Assembly (NCBI RefSeq): GCF_030317145.1
Contig: NZ_JASZYE010000017.1
Location: 1-48,172 of the forward strand
DNA: 48,172 nucleotides
Direction: 5' to 3'
Source: Variovorax flavidus
Lineage (GTDB): Bacteria; Pseudomonadota; Gammaproteobacteria; Burkholderiales; Burkholderiaceae_C
Under the pieces are notes generated by a model that searched no databases, had not been told where the DNA came from, and was given only the letters and a program-made list of their open reading frames with translations. Numbering within the stretch: position 1 is the first letter of the stretch; the number at the start of each line of letters is the position of its first letter. This document shows, one piece after another, positions 26,024 to 35,199 of this stretch. The position numbers and the translations under genes were made by a program.

Positions 26024-27211
26024 TCAGTTGTAAAGCGACGGCGTGGGAGCTTCGTCCTTAAGCGCCCAGCGCCCGAGCATATTGAGCTTGTAATCCAGCG
26101 GGTCATGGAGCGTATGCGTGCGGACGTTGCGCCAGAAGCGATCGAAGCCCAGCGCCGCTCGGGTGCCGCGCGCGCCCACCACCTCGAAAAGTTCCTGGCT
26201 CGCGTAGAGCCCGGCGCGATGGGCTACCACCTTGGCTTCCGCGATGGTTACGGAGACTTCCGCGCGCCCCATAGCGCTCAGCGAGTTCCCTTGGGCGAAG
26301 GCTGCATCCAGTGCATACGCAGCGCGTTCGGCCAGGGCGTTCGACGCCGCGATCTGCACCCGCAACTCGCCGAAGCGGTTGAGCATGAAAGGGTCGTCCG
26401 TGGCATCGGCCACACCCGAAGCTATCCAGGGCCGCGCACCGGTCCGCGCATAGTGCCGTGCCTCGCGCTGTGCACCGATCGCGATCCCGAGATAGAGATT
26501 GACCAGCACCAACTGGCCGATGCAGGTGCGCAACGTATGGAAAGGTGTGGGCACTGCATCGGCGGCGCGGATGACGTCCCGCGCCGGCAATTCCACCTCG
26601 GAGAACGCCACCGAATTGCTGTCGGTCTGGCGCTGGCCGATCGGGTCCCAATCGTCAAGCACGGCGATGCCGGGCTGTTGCGTGGGCACGATGCCGAGCA
26701 ACATCGCGCCACCGCTCCCAACCTGCTCGGCGGAGAACGTCATGTAGCTGGAGCCGCGGGTGCCGGAGCAGAAGCTCTTGGTCCCATCGAGCACAAAGCC
26801 GCCATCCACCGCGCGCGCCTGCAGCCGCCGATCGAGCGGGTTCATCCCATTGCCCCACCAGCCCTGCTCGCGCACCGTCGCCGAAAGCCAGCGTGCCTGC
26901 TGCTCCTCGCTGCCGTAGATGAGCACGGTCGCAACCTGCAGGTGATGGAAGGCCAGCACGTGAGCGAGCGAACTGTCGACCGCGGCGATGCGCCGCACCG
27001 TGGAGAACACGTCGCTCCATGAACGGCCCCGGCCACCGAAAGCGCGTGGCACGGCGTCGAACAGCAAGCCCTGCGCCCGGATCAGCGCCTTCTCCTCCGC
27101 GGCGTGCCCGCCCTTTCGGTCGCGCTCCGGCGCGCTGGCATGCAAGGTGTCTATCAGCCCATCGAGGTCGTCGACGGAGGAAGCAGGTGGAATGGGAATG
27201 CGAGCGTTCAT
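26024..27211 (-). CDS. Acyl-CoA-dehydrogenase-fold flavoenzyme (SfnB/DszC-like)
   Basis: The protein of 395 residues shows the acyl-CoA dehydrogenase fold: an N-terminal helical domain, a middle beta domain (VLDGTKSFCSGTRGSSYMTF) and a C-terminal helical domain. It lacks the catalytic-base context of true acyl-CoA dehydrogenases. FGGRGRSWSDVFSTVRRIAAVDSSLAHVLAFHH is typical of the SfnB/DszC group, FMN-dependent oxidases acting in dimethylsulfone, dibenzothiophene and sulfonate use. It is divergent from the AprA-like gene and close to sulfonate transport genes, which supports a role in sulfur scavenging. Confidence 0.8.
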   Translation of the reverse strand: MNARIPIPPASSVDDLDGLIDTLHASAPERDRKGGHAAEEKALIRAQGLLFDAVPRAFGGRGRSWSDVFSTVRRIAAVDSSLAHVLAFHHLQVATVLIYGSEEQQARWLSATVREQGWWGNGMNPLDRRLQARAVDGGFVLDGTKSFCSGTRGSSYMTFSAEQVGSGGAMLLGIVPTQQPGIAVLDDWDPIGQRQTDSNSVAFSEVELPARDVIRAADAVPTPFHTLRTCIGQLVLVNLYLGIAIGAQREARHYARTGARPWIASGVADATDDPFMLNRFGELRVQIAASNALAERAAYALDAAFAQGNSLSAMGRAEVSVTIAEAKVVAHRAGLYASQELFEVVGARGTRAALGFDRFWRNVRTHTLHDPLDYKLNMLGRWALKDEAPTPSLYN

Positions 27212-27328
27212 GGACGGCCAGCCGAAGCGTCTCGGCTCGGTCGTCGAGTGCGCTCCAGGCAAAGTCCACGATTCTTCGATAGACCGGTGGCGCCGGGAAC
27301 GAAGAAATCAGCGGGACCTTCTTCGAAA

Positions 27329-27363
27329 AACGCATATGGCCTTGCACCGCAGAACGCATATGG
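27329..27363. repeat. Direct repeats AACGCATATGG in a divergent promoter region
   Basis: AACGCATATGG occurs at 27329-27339 and 27353-27363, exactly 24 bases apart. CATATG occurs again at the AprA-like start codon. The spacing is a little over two helix turns, which would place both copies on nearly the same face of DNA. They lie between the SfnB-like and AprA-like genes and are a candidate operator for a sulfur-status regulator. Confidence 0.45.
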
Positions 27364-27439
27364 TTGAGCGGATTCCTTCTTTGCATCCAGTCCTCTGCTG
27401 GTTAGGGTTCCAGCCTCACCAACACACGGCGGATCACAT

Positions 27440-29059
27440 ATGGGCGCAAGGGATTTCGAAGGCCAGGCACTCTCAAATGCCGATGGCGGCCACCGCCACG
27501 AGGCGGACGTTCTTGTCATCGGCGGCGGGCCCGCAGGCACCTGGGCTGCCATCAGCGCGGCGGCGCAAGGCGCGCGCGTGATCCTCGCCGACAAGGGCTT
27601 CTGCGGCACGTCGGGCGCGACGGCACCCTCCGGCACCGGCTTGTGGCACGTCTCGCCCGAGGGAAGCGCACGCGCAGATGCCAAGGCCAGCCGCCTTGCA
27701 ATGGGAGGCCACCTTGCCGAACACGCCTGGATGGATCGCGTACTTGCGCAGACCTGGGACAACGTCGAACGCCTCAAGGACTGGGGCTATCCCTTTCCGA
27801 CCGACGACGAGGGCCAGCTTCGCTGCACCTCGCTGCAAGGTCCGGAGTACATGCGGCTGATGCGCAAGCGGGTGAAGGAATCGGGCGCGCGCATCCTCGA
27901 TCACAGCCCGGCGCTCGAACTGCTCGTCGATGAACACGGCACGGTCAGCGGCGCTACCGGTGTGAACCGCCAGACCGGCGACACCTGGGTGGTACGCGCG
28001 GGCGCGGTGGTCATCGCGACAGGCGGCTGCGCTTTTCTGAGCAAGGCGCTGGGCTGCAACGTGCTGACCGGCGACGGCCAGTTGATGGCGGCCGAGGTCG
28101 GTGCGGCGATGTCGGGCATGGAGTTCTCCAACGCCTATGGGCTCGGCCCGGCTTTCTCGTCGGTCACCAAGTCGCTGTTCTACAACTGGGCCACCTTCTA
28201 CGACCGCGATGGCAAGGCCATCGAAGGCGCGGGCTCCTCGCGCGGTCGCAGCGTGATCGCGCAGAACCTGCAGACGCACCCGGTCTATGCCTGCATCGAC
28301 CGCGCTGACGCGCAGATTCGGGCCTGGATGCGCACGGCGCAGCCCAACTTCTTCGTCTCGTTCGATCGCCAAGGCATCGACCCCTTCACCCAGCACTTCC
28401 CTGTCACGCTGCGCCTGGAGGGCACGGTGCGCGGCACCGGCGGGCTGAACCTGGTCGACAGCACTTGCGCCACCTCGGTCGCAGGCCTGTATGCGGCGGG
28501 CGACGCCGCGACGCGAGAGCTGATCTGTGGCGGCTTCACGGGCGGCGGCAGCCACAACGCGGCATGGGCCCTGTCATCCGGCTTCTGGGCCGGCGCAGGC
28601 GCGGCGGCCTTCGGCAAGGACGCACGCAGCCGCACGTCGCGAACGGTGCGACGCGCGGGTGGCGTAGCACTCGCCAGTCGTGGTGCCGAGGTCTATGACA
28701 GCCAGGCGGTGGTGGGCGCGGTACAGGCCGAGGTCTTCCCGTACGAACGCAACTGGTTCCGCGAAGGCCACGTACTGGAGGAATCGCTGGCCCGGCTCGA
28801 CGCACTCTGGGCGCGCCTACGCCACAGCGCGCCGGCGGCCACTGGCAGCGATGCGGTGCGCGCCCGCGAGGCGGCTGCCATGCTCGCGACCGCGCGCTGG
28901 ATGTACCGCAGCGCATTGCAACGCACCGAAACCCGCGGCATGCACCGACGTCGCGAACACGAGGCGCTCGATCCAAAGCAGCGGCATCGTCTCCTCAGCG
29001 GTGGACTCGACGAAGTCTGGGTCCGCGCACAACCCATCACGGAAGCCATCCCCGCATGA
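27440..29059 (+). CDS. AprA-like FAD flavoprotein (fumarate reductase / adenylylsulfate reductase A type)
   Basis: The protein of 539 residues has an FAD-binding motif (DVLVIGGGPAGTWAAISAAAQG), AVVIATGGCAFL, the capping-domain region with HFPVTLRLEGTVRGTGGLNL and the C-terminal FAD segment GLYAAGDAATRELICGGFTG. The overall layout is that of succinate dehydrogenase/fumarate reductase/AprA flavoproteins. A two-cluster ferredoxin gene overlaps its end by four bases, as with AprA and AprB, but the sulfonate-transport context argues for a different sulfur compound than APS. No signal is seen, so it acts in the cytoplasm. Confidence 0.8.
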   Translation: MGARDFEGQALSNADGGHRHEADVLVIGGGPAGTWAAISAAAQGARVILADKGFCGTSGATAPSGTGLWHVSPEGSARADAKASRLAMGGHLAEHAWMDRVLAQTWDNVERLKDWGYPFPTDDEGQLRCTSLQGPEYMRLMRKRVKESGARILDHSPALELLVDEHGTVSGATGVNRQTGDTWVVRAGAVVIATGGCAFLSKALGCNVLTGDGQLMAAEVGAAMSGMEFSNAYGLGPAFSSVTKSLFYNWATFYDRDGKAIEGAGSSRGRSVIAQNLQTHPVYACIDRADAQIRAWMRTAQPNFFVSFDRQGIDPFTQHFPVTLRLEGTVRGTGGLNLVDSTCATSVAGLYAAGDAATRELICGGFTGGGSHNAAWALSSGFWAGAGAAAFGKDARSRTSRTVRRAGGVALASRGAEVYDSQAVVGAVQAEVFPYERNWFREGHVLEESLARLDALWARLRHSAPAATGSDAVRAREAAAMLATARWMYRSALQRTETRGMHRRREHEALDPKQRHRLLSGGLDEVWVRAQPITEAIPA

Positions 29060-29385
29060 TCGAACTCATCAGCGCCGAACGCTGCACTGCCTGCAACATC
29101 TGCGTCAACGCCTGCCCGACCAATGTGTTCGAGGCGGTCGCCGGTGGTCCACCGCGCATCGCGCGGCAGGATGACTGCCAGACCTGCTTCATGTGCGAGT
29201 TGTACTGCCCCGAGGACGCGCTCTATGTCGCGCCCATCGCGGACCGCTGCGCCACCGCCGATGAACGGGAGCCCGCGACGGAGGAACTGGTGGGCAGTTA
29301 CCGCCGCGCCATCGGCTGGGGCCGGGGACGCCAATCCACCGCATCGGCCGATGCCAGCTTTGAATTGCTCAGGCGCGCGCACTGA
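29056..29385 (+). CDS. AprB-like ferredoxin with two [4Fe-4S] clusters
   Basis: The protein of 109 residues has two full cluster-binding motifs: CTACNICVNACP (residues 10-21) and CQTCFMCELYCP. The start overlaps the flavoprotein stop (ATGA). It would pass electrons to or from the AprA-like subunit. The tail after residue 60 (EPATEELVGSYRRAIGWGRG) is short and may contact the partner. Confidence 0.9.
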   Translation: MIELISAERCTACNICVNACPTNVFEAVAGGPPRIARQDDCQTCFMCELYCPEDALYVAPIADRCATADEREPATEELVGSYRRAIGWGRGRQSTASADASFELLRRAH

Positions 29386-29414
29386 CGCGCGCCGAGGCTC
29401 TCCTCTCGAATCCA

Positions 29415-30398
29415 ATGAACCATTCGATTTCACCCCTTGCGTCCCGCCGGCGCGTTCTTCGCGGCGCCGTCGGCGCAGCCATCGCGAGCGCCCTCCCCGT
29501 CCTCTCCAATGCCCAGGGCGCCGACACCGTGCTGCGACTCGGCTACATCGGTCCCGGCAAGAGGCCGGCTGCCGCCACCGGCTGGGCGTTGCGCCAGGGC
29601 TTGCTGTTGCGCGAGGTCGCGGCACTTGGCATCAAGGACATCTCGACACGCAATTTCCCCAACGGCCCCGATCTCAACGAAGCCTTCGTATCCGGCGCGC
29701 TGGACGTCGGCATCTACGGCGACACGCCGGCAATCGTCGCGCACTCGCGCGGGCTCGATAGTCGCCTGATCGGCTTCGATGCAGTAGGCATGAACGTGTG
29801 GTTGCTGACGCCGCGCGGCGGCGCGCGCAGCGTCAAGGAACTCGAGGGCCAGTCGATCGGCGTGGCGCGCGGCTCGTACATGCACCGCTATGTGCTTGGT
29901 CTGCTCAAGGAGCACGGCTTGCAGAAATCGGTCAAGGTGATCCACATGTTTCCGCGCGATGGGGAGGCCGCGCTCGACCGTGGTTCCATCGCCGCGTTCG
30001 CCGCGCAGATCGATGTCGGCCCACTGCTGGCCTCGCGCGGCTATCCGGTCATCGACCAGGCCGCTCAGCATCCTTCGCTGCGTGGGACTTCGGTGATCGT
30101 CGCTTCGGACAAGGTGCTGCAAGCAAGGCCTGGACTGGCCGCGGCGTGGACCCGAGCGCGCCGCTCGGCGCTCGCGGACATCCAGCGCGACAAGGAGGCC
30201 TACTACGCCTTCCATGCCGAAGCCACCGGCTTTCCGCTCGATGTGGTCAAGGTCTCGCATCCCCTCTCGCAGTTTCCCGAGGCCGCGTATCCGGCCGAAG
30301 GCATAGCGCTGCTCGCTGAAGTCAAGAGTTTCCTGTTGGCCGAGAAACTGATCGATCGCGATTTCAGCCTGGACAGCTGGCGCGTGAACGACGCCTGA
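29415..30398 (+). CDS. Sulfonate-type ABC transporter substrate-binding protein (SsuA-like)
   Basis: The protein of 327 residues has a signal with a run of arginines (MNHSISPLASRRRVLRGAVG) and an SsuA/NMT1-type domain: LRLGYIGPGKRPAAATGWAL, NFPNGPDLNEAFVSGALDVG, IYGDTPAIVAHSRGLDSRLIG. These proteins capture aliphatic sulfonates, taurine or similar oxoacids. It follows the AprB-like gene by 29 bases and is probably co-transcribed. Confidence 0.87.
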   Translation: MNHSISPLASRRRVLRGAVGAAIASALPVLSNAQGADTVLRLGYIGPGKRPAAATGWALRQGLLLREVAALGIKDISTRNFPNGPDLNEAFVSGALDVGIYGDTPAIVAHSRGLDSRLIGFDAVGMNVWLLTPRGGARSVKELEGQSIGVARGSYMHRYVLGLLKEHGLQKSVKVIHMFPRDGEAALDRGSIAAFAAQIDVGPLLASRGYPVIDQAAQHPSLRGTSVIVASDKVLQARPGLAAAWTRARRSALADIQRDKEAYYAFHAEATGFPLDVVKVSHPLSQFPEAAYPAEGIALLAEVKSFLLAEKLIDRDFSLDSWRVNDA

Positions 30399-30516
30399 TG
30401 CGGCGGCGTCGCGATTCGCCACATATCGATGTTCGGAATCCTTCGTTGTCGATGACCCGGGTGGTTCCTACGATCGCCGACTTCGTCATTGGCGCAGTCG
30501 CCACCAAGGATTCTTC

Positions 30517-31593
30517 ATGGCTCTACAAAACACGAACCTCTCCTCTTTGGCCGCGCTGACGTCGCGCCGTCGCGCCCTGGGATCGCTGGCGTCGCTGGTT
30601 GCCGTCGGCGCCGGCGGCCTCGCACTCGCCGCCTGCTCGCGCACGGAGAGCACGAGCGCTTCCGCCGCGGGCGGCCCCGCGGTTGTCGGGAAGACCGGCG
30701 ACAAGGTGGCATTCAAGTATCCCAACAACCCCTCATTCGACCTCATCTACCTGGCCGATGAGCTCGGCTACTTCGAAGGCACGAACACGCGGCCCGAATA
30801 CGTCGGCAAGATCGCCGCGCCTCAGATCATCCCGCTGGTGGGCACCGGCGAGATCGACTTCGGCTCGCGCATGGTGCCGCTGGTGATCTCCGCGATCGCG
30901 TCGGGCGCCGACCTGAAGGTCGTTGCGGCCGGCGGCAAGACGCTCGAGGAAGCGCCGCACATGAAGTACTTCGTGCGCAAGGACTCCGGCATCCGCACAC
31001 CCAAGGATCTGGAGGGCAAGACGATCGGCTTCAACAGCTTCGGCGCGTGCGCGGAGTTCGTGACCAAGAAGTACCTGCGCGAAAAGGGCGTGGACGTGAA
31101 CAAGATCAACTTCCTCGTCATCCCGGACGAGCAGGCCGAGCAAACGCTGGTCACGGGCAATACCGATCTGGCGATCATCCATGCACCCTTCTCCGGCCGC
31201 GCCGATCATGCCGAGCAGTTGGTGCGGTTGTGGAGCGACTACGACCTCGACGGCGGCTTGGGCGGCATGGCACCGTACAGCGCGCATGGCAAGTTCATCC
31301 GGGAGCACCCCGAGGCGGTGCGCGATGTCGTCGTGGCCCTGGCCAAGGCCGGCAACTGGGTCAATGCGAATCCGGAAGAGGCACGCAGGCTGGTGTCCAA
31401 GCGCATCAACATGGCGATCGAGAACGTCGACCGCTATGCCTACGTGGAGGACCTGGTCGTGACGGAGCCACCGATCCAGTACTACATCGACATCCTGCAG
31501 TCCGAGGGCAAGATTCCCGAGGGCAAGGTCGCGATCAAGGACGTCTATACCAACGAGTTCAACCCCTTCGTCGCCAAGCCGGCGAAGGCTTGA
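30517..31593 (+). CDS. Second ABC substrate-binding protein, lipoprotein (NMT1/sulfonate type)
   Basis: The protein of 358 residues has a signal with RRALGSLASLVAVGAGG ending in a lipobox (LALAAC), so it is lipid-anchored. The domain is of the NMT1/SsuA class (FDLIYLADELGYFEGTNTRP, GTGEIDFGSRMVPLVISAIA). It lies 14 bases before the ATPase gene and is the most likely partner of that ABC pair. Confidence 0.87.
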   Translation: MALQNTNLSSLAALTSRRRALGSLASLVAVGAGGLALAACSRTESTSASAAGGPAVVGKTGDKVAFKYPNNPSFDLIYLADELGYFEGTNTRPEYVGKIAAPQIIPLVGTGEIDFGSRMVPLVISAIASGADLKVVAAGGKTLEEAPHMKYFVRKDSGIRTPKDLEGKTIGFNSFGACAEFVTKKYLREKGVDVNKINFLVIPDEQAEQTLVTGNTDLAIIHAPFSGRADHAEQLVRLWSDYDLDGGLGGMAPYSAHGKFIREHPEAVRDVVVALAKAGNWVNANPEEARRLVSKRINMAIENVDRYAYVEDLVVTEPPIQYYIDILQSEGKIPEGKVAIKDVYTNEFNPFVAKPAKA

Positions 31594-31607
31594 CCCGAGA
31601 GCCGACG

Positions 31608-32447
31608 ATGACGGTCAAGATCTCGGCGCGGGACGTGCGAATGGATTTTCCCGCGCGCGGCTCGCAGGAGCGTGTGTCGGTATTGCGGGGTTTCGACCTC
31701 GATGTTCGAGAAGGCGAGTTCCTCTCGGTGCTCGGCCCGTCGGGTTGCGGCAAGTCGACCTTCCTGAGCATCCTGGCAGGACTGACGGCGCGCACCGGTG
31801 GACGCATCAGGATCGGCGGAAAGGAACTCGCGGGCATCAACCAGAACCAGGGCGTTGTGTTCCAAGGCTACGCGCTGTTCCCGTGGCGCACCGTGCTCGA
31901 CAACATTGCAGTCGGACTGGAGATTCGCGGCGTCGGCCGCGAGGAACGGCGTCGAACCGCGCAGGAATACCTGGAGCGCGTCGGCCTGCAGGGCTTCGGC
32001 CACAGCTTTCCGCACGAGCTCTCTGGCGGTATGAAGCAGCGCGTGGCGATTGCGCGCTCGCTGGCCTACCAGCCGGACGTGCTGCTGATGGACGAGCCTT
32101 TCGCCGCGCTCGACGCTCAAACCCGAGAGATCCTGCAGACCGAATTGCTGCGCATCTGGGAACAGGATCGCAAGACCATCGTCTTCATCACGCACAGCCT
32201 CGACGAGGCCATCTATCTTTCGGACCGTGTCGCCGTCATGACGCAGCGCCCCGGTCGGATCAAGGACATCATCGACGTTTCGCTCGCGCGGCCGCGGTCG
32301 AACGAGATCCGCAACTCTGCAGAATTCGTCGCGCTGCGCCAGCGTGCGTGGGAGGTGCTGAAGGACGAAGTGCAGTTCGGCGTGCAGCCCGCTCCCGCGC
32401 GCTCGACAACACCAGCTCCTGTTCGCGCACTGCAGGGGGTTGTGTGA
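31608..32447 (+). CDS. ABC transporter ATP-binding protein (SsuB/TauB type)
   Basis: The protein of 279 residues has Walker A GPSGCGKST (43-51), the Q-loop GVVFQGYALFPWRTV, the signature LSGGMKQRVAIARS, Walker B VLLMDEPFAALDA and the switch His in VFITHSLDEA. This is the nitrate/sulfonate/taurine importer class. The ATG was taken at MTVKISARDV, after the stop of the binding-protein gene; longer readings overlap that gene. Confidence 0.93.
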   Translation: MTVKISARDVRMDFPARGSQERVSVLRGFDLDVREGEFLSVLGPSGCGKSTFLSILAGLTARTGGRIRIGGKELAGINQNQGVVFQGYALFPWRTVLDNIAVGLEIRGVGREERRRTAQEYLERVGLQGFGHSFPHELSGGMKQRVAIARSLAYQPDVLLMDEPFAALDAQTREILQTELLRIWEQDRKTIVFITHSLDEAIYLSDRVAVMTQRPGRIKDIIDVSLARPRSNEIRNSAEFVALRQRAWEVLKDEVQFGVQPAPARSTTPAPVRALQGVV

Positions 32448-33313
32448 GCGCCGTCGACCCCATCCATGACCAAGGGACGCTCGAGGCCGTTGCGCCGTCA
32501 CGGAGTCTCCCTGCACGGTCACCCATCACTGCTCTCGCCCGCCGGCTGCGCTTCGGCCGCGTCGTCGAGCGGGGACTTGGCATCCTGATCTTCCTCGCGT
32601 TGTGGGAAGCACTGCCCCGCTTGGGCCTGGTGAGCGATGCGTATCTGAGCCCGCCCTCCGCCGTGCTGAAGACCATCGTCCAACTCGGCCTCGACGGGCA
32701 GCTCTGGAAACACATCGCCGCGAGCCTCCAACGCTCCCTTTGGGGCCTGTTGCTCGCCATCGCTGCCGGGGTGACGCTCGGACTGCTGATGGGCGGATGG
32801 CGGAGGCTCGAGAACATCGTCGACCCGGTCCTCCAGTTGTTCCGTCAGACCTCGGCCTTCGCGCTGTTCCCGGTGTTCATCCTGTTCCTGGGCATCGGCG
32901 AACTGTCCAAGGTCGCAATCATCTTCTGGGCCTCTTTCTGGCCGGTGCTGCTGAGCACGATCAGTGGCGTCAAGCAGGTCGACCGGCTGCTGGTCAACTC
33001 GGCCCTGTCGATGGGCGCTTCGCAGCGCTTCATCTTCTTCAAGGTGGTGCTGCCCGCGGCGCTGCCGTCCATCTTCACCGGCGTGCGGCTGGCGGGTGCG
33101 TACTGCATTACTGCGCTCGTGGCGGCCGAGATGATCGGGGCGCATTCGGGTCTGGGCTTCCTGACCCTGAACTCACAAGAGACCTTCCAGATCCCAACCA
33201 TGTACAGCGGCATCCTGTTGCTGGCAGTGCTGGGCCTGCTGCTCAACTACCTGCTGGCCTTGCTGGAAGCCCGGCTGCTGCGCTGGCGCAAGGGATTGAG
33301 CCTCGATGATTGA
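32444..33313 (+). CDS. ABC transporter permease (SsuC/TauC type)
   Basis: The protein of 289 residues has six predicted helices and the EAA-type loop LLVNSALSMGASQRFIFFKVVLPAALPSIFTG. The start is a GTG whose bases overlap the ATPase stop (GTGA). It forms the channel of the sulfonate-type importer. An N-terminal extension of about 35 residues (SAVDPIHDQGTLEA...) is not part of the membrane domain. Confidence 0.9.
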   Translation: MSAVDPIHDQGTLEAVAPSRSLPARSPITALARRLRFGRVVERGLGILIFLALWEALPRLGLVSDAYLSPPSAVLKTIVQLGLDGQLWKHIAASLQRSLWGLLLAIAAGVTLGLLMGGWRRLENIVDPVLQLFRQTSAFALFPVFILFLGIGELSKVAIIFWASFWPVLLSTISGVKQVDRLLVNSALSMGASQRFIFFKVVLPAALPSIFTGVRLAGAYCITALVAAEMIGAHSGLGFLTLNSQETFQIPTMYSGILLLAVLGLLLNYLLALLEARLLRWRKGLSLDD

Positions 33314-34202
33314 GACGGCATCGAAGCGCACAACGCCCGGGCTGAACAAGAGACGCTGGCTGCCGCACGCCAGTCTTGCGGTCGCGGCGCTGGTAGCCGC
33401 AGCGGCGGGGGCGGCGGCCTTGCGGAGTGAGCCGCCTCTCTCCGCTTTGCCGCATGGCCCTGTCCTGGATCGAGCGGTCGCGCGTGGCGTGCTGCGCGTG
33501 GGCGTCCGCCGCTATCCGCGGCCTGCACCGCCGGAAGCGCCTACACCCCCCGAGCCCGACAGTTTCGATGCGACTCTGGCCGCTGCGCTTGCGGCATCGC
33601 TGGGCGTCCGGCTGGAGGTCGTAGGCCTGGCGCCGGAGGCGCAGGCGCCCGCATTGCGCCAGGGCGACGTTGACGTGCTCTTCGCCGGCGTGCCGGAGTT
33701 TCAGGACGTGGACGGCGTGGCCGTCGCACCGGGCGACTACAGCCCGGGCAACGGTATGGTCGTGACGCTGCGCAAGGGCCGTATCCAGGACAAGGCCGCG
33801 CTGCGGGGCACCACGGTGTGCGCCAGCGAAGGCTCGAGCTATGCCCGCACGGTGGAATCGCGCTACGGCGCGATTCCTCGGCGGTATCCCTCGGGGGTGC
33901 ATGCGGTATCGGCATTCATGGCTGGGGAATGCGCGGCGCTGGTGGAAGACGTCGAGGTGCTGGATCGCCTGCTGCGAGACGAGGAGTGGCGCTTCTATCG
34001 GCCGCTGGTGACTTCTCTCGAAGCCGCCGACGCTGCCGGCGCACGGTTGCCGGAGGGTGACGCCGCCTCTCGCGACTACCTCTCGGCCGCGCTTCGTCGC
34101 TGGGAAGCCGATGGCACGCTGGACCGCGCGCGCATTGCACGTGGAGGCAATCTGCGCCTGGAGATCGCGCAACTCAAGGATGGACTGGTGTGCCACTCAT
34201 GA
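33306..34202 (+). CDS. Periplasmic binding protein of the family-3 (amino-acid) fold, membrane-anchored
   Basis: The protein of 298 residues has one N-terminal hydrophobic segment (WLPHASLAVAALVAAAAGAAAL) and then an extracellular-solute-binding family 3 domain: LDRAVARGVLRVGVRRYPRP, FDATLAAALAASLGVRLEVV, LRQGDVDVLFAGVPEF and RGTTVCASEGSSYARTVESR. The start overlaps the permease stop by eight bases, so it belongs to the same operon. A family-3 receptor behind an SsuC-type permease is unusual; it may be an alternative receptor or a sensor. The hydrophobic segment may be a cleaved signal instead of an anchor. Confidence 0.75.
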   Translation: MIETASKRTTPGLNKRRWLPHASLAVAALVAAAAGAAALRSEPPLSALPHGPVLDRAVARGVLRVGVRRYPRPAPPEAPTPPEPDSFDATLAAALAASLGVRLEVVGLAPEAQAPALRQGDVDVLFAGVPEFQDVDGVAVAPGDYSPGNGMVVTLRKGRIQDKAALRGTTVCASEGSSYARTVESRYGAIPRRYPSGVHAVSAFMAGECAALVEDVEVLDRLLRDEEWRFYRPLVTSLEAADAAGARLPEGDAASRDYLSAALRRWEADGTLDRARIARGGNLRLEIAQLKDGLVCHS

Positions 34203-34215
34203 GGGCGCTCAGGCT

Positions 34216-35175
34216 TTACTCGTAGGCCTCCAGTGGCTCGCCTTCGATCGCGGTGGAGCGAGTGCCGTCTACACCGAATGGAATCTCGCCCTTGAGCGTC
34301 ACGCGGTAAAGCTGGCGGTCGAACTCCAGGTCGTAGATGTCACGGGGCGCCAAGTGAGCCGTGCTGTTGTTGTCCCAGAATGCGAGGCTTCCCTCCTGCC
34401 AGCGGAAGCGCACGGTGTACTCGGGCCGCACCACATGCTCGAACAGCAGCTCGAGCAGTTGGCGGCTTTCGCGTGGCGTCAACCCGGTGACTGTCTGCAA
34501 AAAGAGCGGACTCACGTACAGCGCCCGTTCACCACTCTCGGGATGCACGCGTACGAGCGGATGCTCGCTGACCAAGGGGCGAGACCTGTTCTTGCGCAAG
34601 AATTCGTCGGTCGCGTTCTGGCCTTCAGGCGGTGCAAAGCGGTGGATGCCGCGCAAACCATCGACAAAGGCGCGCAAGGTCGGCGACAAGCCGGAATAGG
34701 CCTGCACCAGGTTGGTCCATTGCGTGTCTCCACCATAGGGCGGAATCACCACACCGCGCAGGATCGACGCAGCCGGTGGATTCACGGCGGCTGTGACGTC
34801 CGTGTGCCAGCCCGTCCACGGCCGAATCAGCTGCTCGCCTTCGTGCCGCGACTGGAAACGGTTGCGGCCGACTGAATACACCTGCGGGTGACCCTCGACA
34901 TAGCCGTACACCGGATGGCCGATGGTGGGCTCTCCGAACTGCCGCGCGAAGGCCACATGCTCGGCATGTGTGAGCACCTGGTCCCGAAAGAACACCACCT
35001 TCCACTGGCGCAGCGCGGCACGGATGGCGGCAACGGTAGGCGCTCCCAATGCGCGGCGCAGATCCAGCCCGTGGATCTCGGCGCCGATGTGGCCGGTGAG
35101 CGGACGCAGATCGATGTCGTCCTTCAGTTCTTGGGGGAGCGACGCTGCAGGGCGCGCCGAGAGGATTGCGTTCAT
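34216..35175 (-). CDS. TauD/AtsK-family Fe(II)/2-oxoglutarate dioxygenase
   Basis: The protein of 319 residues shows the TauD signature: H124 and D126 in GWHTDVTAA, the distal iron ligand H274 in NSTAHLAPRDIYD, and R291 for 2-oxoglutarate binding. The family hydroxylates the carbon next to sulfur in taurine, alkylsulfonates or alkyl sulfates, releasing sulfite or sulfate. The gene lies 24 bases after a sulfonate-type binding protein gene on the same strand. AtsK-like alkylsulfatase and TauD-like taurine dioxygenase activities cannot be separated here. Confidence 0.9.
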   Translation of the reverse strand: MNAILSARPAASLPQELKDDIDLRPLTGHIGAEIHGLDLRRALGAPTVAAIRAALRQWKVVFFRDQVLTHAEHVAFARQFGEPTIGHPVYGYVEGHPQVYSVGRNRFQSRHEGEQLIRPWTGWHTDVTAAVNPPAASILRGVVIPPYGGDTQWTNLVQAYSGLSPTLRAFVDGLRGIHRFAPPEGQNATDEFLRKNRSRPLVSEHPLVRVHPESGERALYVSPLFLQTVTGLTPRESRQLLELLFEHVVRPEYTVRFRWQEGSLAFWDNNSTAHLAPRDIYDLEFDRQLYRVTLKGEIPFGVDGTRSTAIEGEPLEAYE

Positions 35176-35199
35176 GAGTCGTCTTTCAATTTGCCAGCT

